Source: Vitellaria paradoxa (lineage: Eukaryota; Streptophyta; Magnoliopsida; Ericales; Sapotaceae). From it: a DNA stretch of 64,000 bases. Positions 23,307 through 34,399 of this stretch are shown piece by piece (positions within the stretch are counted from its first letter, which is position 1; each line of letters starts with the position of its first letter). The notes beneath the pieces were generated by a model. The model did not search any database. It had not been told where the DNA came from and was given only the letters and a program-made list of their open reading frames with translations. The position numbers and the translations under genes are program-made. The stretch covers positions 20,605,752-20,669,751 of the forward strand of contig CM034237.1 of assembly GCA_019916065.1 (NCBI GenBank). The letters run 5' to 3'.

Positions 23307-25096
23307 TAGCAATGGAAATAGGCCAAGTCAGCCTTGACCAGGTCTTGGCTCAACAGCGATTAGACCTACCCCGGCTAATCTAGCATTTCTCTGGGCTGGG
23401 TCATGTCAAGGCTAGCCAAATCTACCCTTGATCCGTCCCAACTGCCCCAACTTAATTTTTTTATTTTTTATAAAATTTATAAATACAAATAAAGCTCATA
23501 AAAATACATATAAAAAATAAATAATTACATAATTAACATTAAATTCAAATTACAAATATAGAATTCTAATTAAAAAATTGTCAAATTAAAACTAATTACA
23601 AATTATCAAATTTACGAAAAATTTACTAATTTCTAATTACAAATTATCGAATTAAAAATTTTTTTTACCCTTGCCAACAAGAAAAAAAAAAAAGAAAAGA
23701 AAAATAGCTGGCTATAAGTGCCATTAACATATATCTAATATGATTTTGATATTTCTCTGCATAAGGTACATTAGAATTTGATTAGAATAGTTATGTAGAA
23801 TTTATGTTTTATTTAGTTTCTCATTCTCACTCTATAAATAGGGTTGATTCTCCATTACAATAATATGGAGAATTATACATTTTTTACTTTTTCCGTTTTT
23901 TATCTTATTTCTATTATCTAAAATGGTATTAGAGCCTATAATATAATTTTTTACCTTGAGTAGATCAAGCATCCAGTAGTTGTTGGTGCTGCCCTTTCCG
24001 GCATTGTCGTCACTTTCACCGCGCATTTCACTTTGCCTTCTTTATTGCCCCCATGACCTCCCTCACTTTCTTGTTCCTGGGATTCCATAACTATCTCATA
24101 CTCACCATTATTCCCTTAGACCTCTATTGTCTCTCTATTAGAGACTCCATTGTGTTTTAATCTCTCTGTTAGAGACCTACACGTGTTTTCTTACCCTTCT
24201 GGCTTTGTGCCTTTGGCTATTCAACGCCAATTAGCTAGCACACTTCCTCGTGCTTCTGGCTTTACGCCTTTGGCCATTCAATGCCAATCAACATGATTCT
24301 TCAAGCTTTTGGCTTTGCACCTCCTGCCATACAACAACGCCATTCAACACGCTTCCTCACGCATACATGTCTCCCACAATTCAACAGTTTAACGCACTTC
24401 CACGCATCACTATAACTCGCACTCAAATTTCGTGTCACTACCCTTCATCCTGCTTCATGTTCAGTTGGTTCAATTTGTCGTCTTTCATCCGATTGAACCG
24501 ACTTCAATCAGTTCAGTCTACCACGCCCGAATTCATGGCTTTCATCCGGTTTCGTCTTTAGCCAGTTTAGTTTAGTTCTTAGTTTCTAAACTCAAGTGGC
24601 TTCTACTATACCACTTTGATTTTGAGGAATGATGTTAACATACATCTATACATAAAGTACATTAAAGTTTGTTTAGAATAGGTATATAGAATTTGTGTTT
24701 TATTTAGTTTCACATTCTCAACTTATAAATAGGATTGATTTTCTATTACAATAATATAGAAAAATATATGCTTTCTATTTTTTCCTTCTTTCATCTTCTT
24801 TCTTTTATCTAACACGTGCGACAACAAGTTGGGAAAACAAAACAGGAAAAAAAAGGTTAGAAATAACTAGCTAAGGAAAAAAATAATAATAAAATTTTAA
24901 AGTAACATGCGAGATAGTCAAGATGAGGCAGGATAAGTCGAGTAGGGCAGGTCTCGAGTTGGGTCATAGGTCGAGACAGAGTGGCTCCAGCCCTAACCTA
25001 GATAGGACGGGGTGGAAGAGAGCCGGATTGTACAGACGACAAGACCAAGCTAAGCTAGGTCGGAACGCAAGTCGACTCGACTTATTTACATCTCTA
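23307..25096. mobile_element. Non-autonomous hAT element, 8-bp TSD AATTTAAG
   Basis: The left end TAGCAATGGAAATAGG and the reverse complement of the right end, TAGAGATGTAAATAAG, form the terminal repeats. They are flanked by identical AATTTAAG (23299-23306 and 25097-25104). The 8-bp duplication is the hAT signature. The ends resemble those of the larger hAT at 45930 (TAGGGATGTAAATGGG), and both have GC-rich subterminal GGTCGGG/GAGTCGA-type words. There is no transposase. About 694 bp belongs to the hAT and the rest is the inserted TRIM-like element at 23719-24814. Confidence 0.82.
23719..24814 (+). mobile_element. TRIM-like miniature LTR retrotransposon
   Basis: Two similar ~180-205-bp repeats (23719-23923 and 24633-24814) share GGTACATTAGAATTTG-, TATTTAGTTTCTCATTCTCA-, CTATAAATAGGGTTGATT- and ACAATAATATGGA-like blocks and end CTAAAA/CTAACA. 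Right after the left repeat comes TGGTATTAGAGCC (23924), one base off the methionine-tRNA primer site TGGTATCAGAGCC. The ~710-bp interior has no gag or pol. It contains a short direct repeat of CTTCTGGCTTTGTGCCTTTGGC-like units (about 24195-24330). I found no clear 5-bp duplication. Small LTRs, a primer site and no protein genes fit a TRIM. Confidence 0.75.
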
Positions 25097-25104
25097 AATT
25101 TAAG

Positions 25105-25541
25105 GGAGAGATCGTTTATGTAGTTGTGGAAGGCCAACATTAAAATCTTGGACCTAACCGATAGACAGAATATGGGGAGGCGGAGGCAAACTTACTAATA
25201 CATCGTATTTCATATGTATGCCCCATTTTGGTGTGCTGCTAGATGTAGTAAAGACATCCCATTCCATGTTGGGGTTATCGTTATTACATCACCAACGAGC
25301 AGCTATTTCGAGATAGGTCGATTTTATTCTAATTGATCAAAGGACCTTAATTCAAAAATGTCATATTGATTCACATGCAAGGTGCATGGCATTGTTTTAG
25401 GTTTCCATGGCATTCTTTTTCCTCTGCCGCCCTCATTAGCCATGGAAACAAGCTTTCGTACTCAAATTTGTGGTATATGCATATATTCTTTTTGTGTCTT
25501 TAATTTTCCCTTTTATGAACTTGGATGAAATTTGGGTTAGC
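25105..25541. other. Spacer, no gene recognised
   Basis: No repeat boundary or coding pattern is evident. Confidence 0.3.
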
Positions 25542-25835
25542 TTAAAGGTGGTTTAGGTTCATAACAGGCCATTGGGTTAGTCTAGAAAACAGTACCCTCG
25601 AGAGAGGGAAAAGAGAGTTCGGTAAAGAAGTTGTTTGGATTAACTCACCTAATTGATAATAAAAACAAACACAAGAAGTATTATCCGGGAGAATCATATC
25701 AATGGGTGCCCCTGCATACTGCGAGGTCAACCAGCTCAGGATGGGCTCCATGATTGGGACAACTTTCTCATCAATATTAGCATTGTTATAAATAAATTGA
25801 ACCGAATTGAATAGTAAGGTGCTTGAAATAGACAT
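25542..25835 (-). CDS. Unrecognised open frame, possible gene fragment
   Basis: This 97-codon frame has a less biased composition than its surroundings. Its first ~55 residues include IDEKVVPIMEPILSWL and GAPIDMILPDNTS. The second half looks like read-through of non-coding DNA: a tract TTTTTATTATCAATTAGGTGAG on the minus strand resembles an intron end. I do not recognise a family. It could be one exon of a lost gene or chance. Confidence 0.2.
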   Translation of the reverse strand: MSISSTLLFNSVQFIYNNANIDEKVVPIMEPILSWLTSQYAGAPIDMILPDNTSCVCFYYQLGELIQTTSLPNSLFPLSRVLFSRLTQWPVMNLNHL

Positions 25836-26783
25836 TGTTAATTTTGGTGAGCTAAAAGAAACGATCCAAATCTATCTTTTAATATTTTGAGTCAAATTCG
25901 AATAACTCTATAATAGATGATTCCGAGTGGAGCTTGAATAACTTATTATTTTTACATTATATTTATTAAGTATTAGTTTATTGAGACAAAGTCTGATTGA
26001 GTTTAATAGTATAATGAATTTTAAATTGTGATTCAAATTCGTTTCATTATTATTTTAAATTAAACTCTAATGAGCATACAAACCCAATTGAACTCAAGCA
26101 AGGCTGGAATAACTTGATTTATTATGTCAACTTTTTAAGTCTTAGAACCATTTCAAGTCAAACGAGACATAATCACTTATGACCTACAAGAGTCAATCTT
26201 GTTTACCTCCAAGAATAATATTCCAAAACAAGCATACCACCGGGGAGGTTAAACTGCTCTTACGCAACAAAAAGAATGATACTGTTTAACAGTTTAAGAG
26301 ATTTAAGGATTAGGAATTAAAAACCTAACACGTAAAAAACCTCACGCGAGATGTCAGGTCAAAGACCATATGTGCTAATCAGGCCCAATGAAAGAGCGTT
26401 CGGCATAATCACACACACATGTATATATTATAATAAGAGTCACAAATGTAGCAACTATGCCAGTCCAATCAGGTAATATTTGATATTTGAATTTTAATCT
26501 TGGTATAATTTAGATTTCATATAATGGGTGTATTTGGAGTAACAAAAAAGTGAAATAAAATGAGATAAATTGTAATTTATAATTCATGCAATGAAATAAA
26601 AAGTGAATAACTTTTAGAATCTTTTTAGTGTTTTTTTAGAGTTTTTCGCCACTCTATACAGAATCAATATTATATACGACTAACTAAACATGTATATATA
26701 TATAACGAAGTATATATATCACCACTGGCGGACGCAAGAAGGGGCAGGGGGTCAACTGACCCAATTGGAAGCAAAATTCTATA
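25836..26783. other. AT-rich spacer, no gene recognised
   Basis: Nothing supportable was seen apart from simple AT-rich sequence. Confidence 0.3.
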
Positions 26784-27120
26784 GAGAATAATACAATTTT
26801 TGGAGTATTTTTTATAATTTTGCCTCATAAAATATTTTCTCCAAAATAAATAGCACAATGCCTCAAATAATTTACAAGTTTTATCTTTACTTTTATTCGA
26901 GCACACTGCCCATTATCTTTCCATTCATTGCGTGCAAGTGCAAATTTATGAAAATAATATCATTTTTAGGATATTTTTATAATTTTGTCCTATAAAATAT
27001 TTTTTTCAAAATAAATCGCTCCAATATCTCAAATAATTTACAAGTTTTGTCCTAACTTTTATGTCAGGTATGCTACTCATTATCTTTCAGTACATTGTGT
27101 GCCAGTACAGATTTATACTT
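26784..27120. repeat. Two tandem copies of a ~165-bp unit
   Basis: Copy 1 (about 26789-26950) and copy 2 (about 26954-27118) share TTTATAATTTTGCCTCATAA-like, CAAATAATTTACAAGTTTT and CATTATCTTTC-TACATTG-GTG blocks. Just upstream, GGCGGACGCAAGAAGGGGCA resembles ends seen in small plant repeats. Confidence 0.75.
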
Positions 27121-28233
27121 GTCAGCTCGACTCCAACGGGTCCAAATCCTTATATCACCATGTATATATAATTCTTTCCCGCGTTTAAAGGTTGAGGGAT
27201 AACACAAAACAATAGACAGCTACAATCAAAAAAGGTCAAGGTGAGATTTGTTAATATTATTCGGGTAACTACCCATTAGTCTAGCGACTCCAAACTAGTA
27301 AAGAAAATACTGATGAAAATGACTTCTTCTGTTTCTAGCGTGTCTTTTCCTCCGTATTTTCGGCTATCATTTAAATAAAATAAACAAGTTTTGTTGAACT
27401 ACTGATTAGATATATACGATTTGATCTGATAGTCTAATAACTAATGAAGAGAGATATATATATATATATATATACTTTGCACTCTGCTTTTGTCATTGAG
27501 AAGAAGATTGAATAGTCATTTGACGTATCCAGTTAGGCTTTTCCACGATTTTGTTCAACTTATTGGTTGAAGTTATGTTGATGTAATAGGCACCTAACCT
27601 TGCAAGTACTCTGTCTTGGACTTGAAAAGAGTTAGAAAAAAGGCTTAAGACTTCTGCTTCGGAAGATTCGTTGAGATTTCAACGAGGATTACTGAATCCA
27701 CAAGAAAACAAGTGTGGTTTCGGGTGAATGTGAATGCATTTGACGACGACGACTTCTAATGAGTCATTAAACTTCTAAGTTTGATTAGCCACATGTTTCA
27801 AGAACCATGACGAAAATTTTCTAATTTGCAGTAATTTTTACGTTTGGTTGATTTTTAATTAAGGGCCTGGACGTTGATCTTTCTAAATCTATGAAATTAT
27901 AAAATCCGAAACCTGATGTGATGTTTACAATTCAGTATATTGAGAAACTCTTTGTGAAACATGAATTGAGAAACTGCCCACTTTTTTTTTTTTTTTTTTT
28001 TGAGGAAATTCTAATTTAGCCTTTCAATTCATATTTTCATGCCACTGTCAAATATATTCACACACTAAACATTAGCAAAAGAAAATTTCTATTTTGATTT
28101 TTTGATATAGCAAACATGGAAATTCATTTATGGTTTTTGTTCTCATTCCTATCAGAAACCAAACATAGCATAAGATATTGGATGGAACTAATATTGCCAA
28201 CATTCAAAAACATGCGTTTACATATTACTAGTA
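27121..28233. other. Spacer with a (TA)n microsatellite
   Basis: A (TA)11-like tract lies at about 27454-27475 and a T-run at about 27981-28000. No coding pattern was recognised. Confidence 0.4.
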
Positions 28234-28891
28234 CTAGATGTGGATACACACACTACGTGTGTAAAATATATTTTTTAATTTTACATAGATTAGCAACCAA
28301 ATTTAAAATAAAAAAAAATTACTGGAACACTTGTAAAATATTAGATGAATAGTTTTAAATGACATTTGAGCAAATAATTTGTAATTAAATGATATTTAAA
28401 AAAAGATTATAAAATGTGAAAGGTAGTGGATGATTAAAAAATGACATTTAAGGAATACCAAAAAATGAAAATTATATTTATTTAATTAAAATAATGATTT
28501 TTTTTTTTTTTTTGGTAACCCAAAACCCACATCGATTTATTACAGCCCTTAACGAATCGCGTAGCTGATAGATAAACCAGGAGTACTTGAACTCACCCGC
28601 AAAACCCAAACACCGAACAAGACAGGATAATAGTTAGCAAAATTTGAATTCAAAAATTTCGGATTTACAGTTAGTCCTAATAACCTCTGAACTATCCTAG
28701 CGGGTTAAAATGATAGTTACCAAAAGTATTTCTTTTTTTTTTTTTTTTTCCATGAAAAGTATAAGTGGTTGGGGGAAATTGAGGGGTATAATAAATAGGG
28801 GCGGGAGGAATCACTAAATTTAAGGTTTTATTAAATTTAAGAGTTCACCAAATGTCCCTCTTCTATCCTTTATATAATAGTACATATATGA
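28234..28891 (-). mobile_element. Probable non-autonomous Helitron
   Basis: On the minus strand the 3' end reads ACACACGTAGTGTGTGT (hairpin), then ATCCACAT, then CTAG at base 28234, followed by T. This is the Helitron 3' signature of a hairpin about 10 nt before CTRR. The likely 5' side near 28840-28891 reads ACTATTATATAAAGGATAG, like many plant Helitron 5' ends. The exact 5' TC is uncertain because the base before it is not A. There is no coding capacity. A SINE-like insert lies inside. Confidence 0.55.
28499..28706 (-). mobile_element. SINE-like retroposon with A-tail
   Basis: On the minus strand the body starts near CCGCTAGGATAGTTCAGAGG, an A-box-like tRNA segment. It has a B-box-like GTGAGTTCAAGTACTCC and ends GGTTTTGGGTTACC followed by a run of about 17 A. 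A TAAAAT-GAT word flanks both sides, with a 3-base difference (TAAAATAATGAT at the left, TAAAATGAT at the right), a possible imperfect target duplication. It differs from the SINE at 22030. Confidence 0.5.
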
Positions 28892-29949
28892 ACCTTGGTT
28901 TATATTACAAGAAGACATGAAATGGGCCTAAATTATACCAATGTTGTCAAAGAAAACAACGCAATGGCCCACAAAAGTGAATCGCATGCGTAGACTTGAT
29001 CATCTTCATCGTGTCCCAAGGCCTAAAAACTTATGACATCAATCAATAAATCAATATCCTAGGACCCTTCTCTAAGTCTAGTTCTGTAGGCTTGTAATCT
29101 ATCTTTCCTTGTTCTCTTATAGTTATTCGACTAGGCTTAACATGATTGATAGTAGAAAGGAGTACTATGGTCCAATCTCAATCGTCTACACAGATGGGGC
29201 CTAATGTAAAATCTACACACACGAACGATCAAGATCAGATCACAATCACTTACCAAAAAAAAAATCATATCAAAATCACGTTACCTATACTTACTCGTGA
29301 TTGCCCCATTAACATTTTCCTAAAATAAGTTCAGTAGGAATCAAGTGAACCCTCATCCAGTGACAAGTATAACCACCCACCAAAAAGTAAATTTATGAAC
29401 AGGGCATGAATTTCAAGTAAGATATGTCCAATCACAGCACTACAATGTCCATCTTGATATATTCATGAGATTTAACCTTAGTTTGTGCAAACACAAAATC
29501 AAGTCAAATAACAGCCCAAGAACGACACCACGAAGAACCCTAAAAATTCTCTTCTACTACTTTCGGTGATAAAAATCCAATAACATCAACATCTCAAGTT
29601 TGAAATGTTTGTGAGAATATAACACGTAAAGTAAAATAAAAGAATTCTACGATCTATTGTCAATTAATGATAGTTTGTGATAGTCAACTGTTTCTCTCCC
29701 ACATATATAATTAAAAATCGACCTTTACTCAACTCAACTCAACTCAGCTCAATGAAACCTAGTCTCAAATGAGTTGGAATTGACTACAGAATTGGCCTTT
29801 AAAAAATTCAAAAATTTCAAAATTGTTTATGACAAAGGTAATAATTAGTACTTCAACCTGGCCCTCAAGAATACTCATTGCATTATATTACTAAGAGGAT
29901 TGAGAAAGACTTCAAATGATTGTCAAATAGTAGTATTATATATTTTGTG
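28892..29949. other. Spacer, no gene recognised
   Basis: A short (CTCAA)n microsatellite lies at about 29728-29752. The 60-codon open frame at 29146 shows no family features. Confidence 0.4.
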
Positions 29950-30308
29950 ATAATTGTCTCTTTGTCCCTTGCACTTAAACTGACAATCAACTGCACTTCC
30001 TGAATTTAAAAACCTACCTTTACACTCGTTATATTTTATTTTAGATTAAAATAAAAACTTTAAAAACTTCGTCAAAGGTAACGGAAGTAACTTTAAAAAT
30101 TGTGTTTATACCTCTTTTAATTTATATTTTTTACACCATCTGATTTTATTTGATTTTTAATAAATACTTTTATATTTTTATTTGAAAATTTAACGCCACT
30201 CACAACTTCACTTTTAGCTCAAAATATAAGGATACTAAGGTAGATTATTAAAGTTCAGGGGTGTAAGTGATTTTCTCCCTAAGTATAGGGGGTAAAAAGA
30301 TAATTATT
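29950..30308. mobile_element. Inverted-repeat MITE
   Basis: The left end ATAATTGTCTCTTTGTCCC, with GCACTTAAACTGACAATCAA and CTGCACTTCCTGAATTT, faces the reverse complement of the right end (ATAATTATCTTTTTACCCCC, ACTTACACCCCTGAACTTT). The imperfect terminal repeats are ~60-80 bp, as in Mutator-like MITEs. The interior is AT-rich without genes. No target duplication was settled. Confidence 0.6.
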
Positions 30309-31234
30309 CCTATTATTTTTCACCAATTATGTTGCCCTAGAAACCAACCGTCCCCTTTTAGATGCCATGTCTGTGCGTCGTTGCTGTGCTAAAAAGGATT
30401 TTACAAGACCACAGAATTATTATATGGCTAGCAAATTAACTTTGCACAGAAACCAAACAATAGAATCACAATTTAAGCAACTTTTCATTACACACAGGAA
30501 AGTGCCTCTCAAGCAAAACAAAGTACTCCAGCTCTTTCAATCCCAGAAGCCAACTCTGAAAAAATCAGGCAGCTTATGTTGGGCAATTTAGAACGAGGGA
30601 AAAGTTTCAGGACACAAAATCTGCCTGCAAATACAAAAATGATTGTTTCCGGCTGACAGAGATATATGTATTAGTACCTCGAACCAACTTCTAGAAAGAT
30701 AAAAAGCCAAAAGGATGCACTCCAAAAGCCACCAGAACAATATATTTCTTCAGATACTGCACAAAAAAATAAAATTGCTTGTGTCATTACTAAGTAGATA
30801 ACAATATAGAACCAATAAAATGTAACCGGCCATAATGGGAACTTCAGTTGGAAAATAGCTTATCACAACCAAAGATGCATCTTTAGACAATGTCGGCCCT
30901 GCGTGGTAAGAAAAACAGGATTCTTCTATAAACTTACGAAAATAAGTGCAAATTTGGTGCTTGAACAGTTGCATACAGAACGATTAGCCAGCTCCAGGGA
31001 CTAGTTGCAAGCTGAAATAGACACACGAACGCATATAATTTTTCCCATACCTATATGATCATGTATAACTCAGCTAAACCTTGGTCCCGAACCATGTATG
31101 ATCATGTAAGATGAAAAATTTGGAAGACAGACCAAAATCAAATCATATTTGGAAAAAGAATGGATGTTACGAAGTTAATTAGTTTCATAAAACCGAAATG
31201 AAAAAGAAAAGCATGAAGTGACTATTACCTGTCC
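30309..31234. other. Spacer downstream of the F-box pseudogene
   Basis: No domain is recognised on either strand. It may hold the former 3' untranslated region of the minus-strand F-box gene that ends near 31237. Confidence 0.3.
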
Positions 31235-31236
31235 TT

Positions 31237-32843
31237 AGTAAATTATAAGAATGATATTTTTGCCTTTGAAGAAGCTCTACGAAAAGCCAGTAGCTTCTTG
31301 TTTATAGCAGTCCTCTTCTCGTCATGTTTACCCCCGGAAGGACCAGCATGATCACTTTTTTCAGGTGTTCTGACCTCTATTTCAACTAGAACTTGTGCAT
31401 TATTAAGCAGAAACTCCACAATCTCTAGCTCATTCTCACACCCCTCAAAGTTTTAAATTTTAAAAAATTCAAGGTGATTTACCATGTTCACCAGACCCAA
31501 ATCTTAAGAATTCAACAAATCTTAAGAATTCATTTCTAAGGACATATTTGGAGGCTGCTCTAGATACTGTGTTTAAAAGGGAAAAATTAAAATAAAGCCC
31601 AAAGTTTAGTTCAGTACAAAATGAATATATCAACATAAAATTGATTTTCTGACATAAAATAAAACAGCATCAGACTACAGGTGCCTACAGAGATGACAAT
31701 GAATATGTAGATTCCAAAACCTAGTAAGAAGGGCAATCGTCTTTTGGACAAGCTGTTAGAAAGGTCACATACAAAGCTCTGCACACCTTAGACAACTGAA
31801 AGGAGAAGCATCCGGTTGTATTAACATATCACTGTTCTGAGAAAAAAGATACTGAACCACCAACCAAAAATATGAGTATGATGAATTCACCAAAAAAAAA
31901 GGGATGGGACTAAAGGGCATGCTATCAAAGGGATTAAAGAAAAACATACCTCACTGAAAAAAATGCAGTTGCATTAAAGAATCCTCTTAAGTACCTTGAC
32001 AACACAAAAACTACAATCAGTTCTCCTCGCTGGACGGGGTTCTATGAAGCAAAGGAAGACACTGGAAATAGATAAAATATTCTCTAAATTAACATCCCTT
32101 ACCATTTCTGCCTCATATAGAAACATCTTGAGAATTGGAGTCAGAAGAGTGATCTCACACTCATGAATACCAGAACAATGGTGTATTTTCAAATACTTCA
32201 GATTAGGAGCAGAAACAACTGAAGTTTCCTGCAGCCCCCCCCCCCTTGGGGGGGGGGGTGTAACAGATTACAACCATTTATTTTTAAATCTGTCAAAGTA
32301 AGGTTGAAACAAACAAATTTTCCAGAAGGAATAGACTGCATTTCAATAAGCACAGAGACTCCAGAGCTTGACAGCTTGAGATAGAGTTTTCATGTTTAGT
32401 CATCATTGATCAAAAACATAAAACATAAGATCCAACTCCTAGAGATTAGGAAGCTTGATCTGCAATTTGCACTTGGAGTATAAGATTCTCAACATTCCTC
32501 TGCACCGCAAAAGTGGTCCGTTCATTGTTGACACGAGTGTGAGACTCATTTCCAAAAACAAAAATATGAGCTTGAATGTTTTAATGTTTGACTCATCAAA
32601 CATTCTAGTTTCCGCTCCACATTAGGGAAATGGGGAAATCCAAAGATCATATTAGTAAGGGAATAGCACATGCAACTCCATTTTCTGGACGATACAATAG
32701 TTCTTACTGCATCTTGCATTGGAAGTTAGGAGACAATGTGAGATCTCCTCAGGTAAGCTACTCAATTGATCTCCAAATTCAAAAGTGGGACAATGCTTTG
32801 TAAGAGATTCCAATTGTTGTTTTGCCTCCAGGGAGAAGTCCAT
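31237..32843 (-). pseudogene. F-box/LRR/FBD-type gene, degenerate
   Basis: F-box proteins of this class are substrate adaptors of SCF ubiquitin ligases. From the ATG at 32843 the frame gives DQLSSLPEEISHCLL, the start of an F-box. A frameshift near 32735 follows, and the other frame then continues LPMQDAVRTIVSSRKWSCM, the second half. A leucine-rich region can be traced, for example LTLTDLKINGCNLLHPP near 32270. The part near 31974-32192 reads KIHHCSGIHECEITLL. The end at 31237-31450 reads CENELEIVEFLLNN and KKLLAFRRASSKAKISFL with a stop, the typical FBD C-terminus. Stops, frameshifts and a C11-TT-G11 tract interrupt it. The remains cover much of a ~450-residue family member with at least one intron. 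I infer it is non-functional, though some breaks could be unrecognised introns. Confidence 0.7.
32235..32258. repeat. C11-TT-G11 perfect hairpin
   Basis: Eleven C, two T and eleven G form a perfect inverted repeat inside the F-box pseudogene, where proline codons (HPP) would be expected. It may be a slippage expansion or a sequencing/assembly artefact. Confidence 0.7.
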
Positions 32844-33630
32844 AATCCCCTGCTTTTCACTGCTTCAGCAACCTAAGATTTGAAAAAATAAATGGAGAAA
32901 AGTAAGGATGATGCTTAAACACCTTTAACAACCTAATTCAGTCCTGACTACTTGCATCCAAGCTGCAAGGATGAAGCTCTCTTTGGAAGGCACACTAAAA
33001 AATTAACTAAAGAGAATGAGGTTTAAGATCTAATTTTACTTCTAAACCAAAATCATGTTTTTGATCTAATTTTATTTTTTATTTTCTAAATACATTTACA
33101 TCAAAAGTTGAGGGGGCAGAGTTATCAAGGAAAAAGATGCAATAACCGACATCTTCCAATGTTTTTATAAACATCATAAATACTGAAAACTTAAAACACA
33201 TAATATTGGGTATATCATATATGGACAACTGGACCATGGAAAATCTCAATCAACTTAGAGCCCAAACTGCCTATGCCATGTAAGAGCCTAAAAGCACAAA
33301 TCTCCCAAGTCATCATCAGGAACAAGTGAAAAGATAATATGTTAAACAAATTAGAAAGTAGTCAAAAATTGAGTAAAAATTGCTACACATCAATGCAGAT
33401 TAATTGACTGGCCTCCTTTTGTTAAGAAGTAAACTGATTAACAGAGAACAGGTGTTGGGCTTATCTGTACCCTTCCCTCAATATGATATGTTTAAGTACA
33501 AGAGTAAATACTGCTACAAGGGAGTAATAGAGATTACAGATGCGTGCTCTCCCAGATATACGGAAGATAAGGAGACAATCTACCTGATAAATGAAAGATG
33601 AAAAGACCTATCTAAGGAACAATAGATGTT
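32844..33630. other. Spacer upstream of the F-box pseudogene
   Basis: This would hold the promoter of the former minus-strand gene. No convincing core promoter element or coding region was recognised. Confidence 0.3.
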
Positions 33631-33937
33631 TACTGAAGCAGTGTTGTTACAAGCCCTTTGGGCGCTCAGGCAACATAAGATGAGGACTAAGTGCATTACA
33701 TGTCTCCAGGGGAGGCTATTAGCAAGGTGACACCTAGGCAAGCACCTTGGTCCAAGCAAGAGGCAGTAAAGGCTTTGCCTCTTTCATGATATGCAATACT
33801 TCAACTTTTTCTTTTTTTCTTTTTTAGCTTGAACACAAAGCCCATCTATTATTTTGGACCAAGATGGTTAATAATATGAAAGTGGAAAATTTTTAAGGCC
33901 AAAAAGAGATTTTAGAACACAAAGTTTAAAGGCTCGT

Positions 33938-34378
33938 TGGTGTAGGATTGTAAAGAGAAAGAAAGAATCAAAGGAGAAGGAGGAGGAGGTGGAGGAAGAG
34001 AGGGGAGAAAGAGGGCAGCAGGGGAAGAATTAATAATCAAAAATATCATTCAAGCTAATGTTCTGTTAACCCTAATTAGGGTTTAAATAGAAAATTCCAT
34101 AGGCCTAACACAAAAGACCTAAAATAAAATAAACCTACATTAAAATAGCCTAAAAACAAATGGGTCCAAAATAATAAATAAAATAAAACCTAGCTAGCTA
34201 AAATAAATATTAATAATCAGTCCATATAGCCTAAAAACAAATGGGTCCAAAATAATAAATAAAATAAAACCTAGCTAGCTAAAATAAATATTAATAATCA
34301 GTCCATAATAATAATAGTTGGGCCTCCTTATCCCAACGTCCATACACACATCCATATCATCTATTGGTGTCCACACCA
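33938..34378 (-). repeat. 3' LTR of the gypsy element
   Basis: At 441 bp it is longer than its partner because an ~81-bp segment (ATAGCCTAAAAACAAATGGG to AATCAGTCC) is tandemly duplicated (about 34145-34225 and 34226-34306). Confidence 0.9.
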
Positions 34379-34393
34379 ACTCTCCCGGGGTGG
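34379..34393 (-). other. Polypurine-type tract
   Basis: On the minus strand CCACCCCGGGAGAGT immediately precedes the 3' LTR, the position of the plus-strand primer in gypsy elements. Confidence 0.45.
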
Positions 34394-34399
34394 AAAGAA

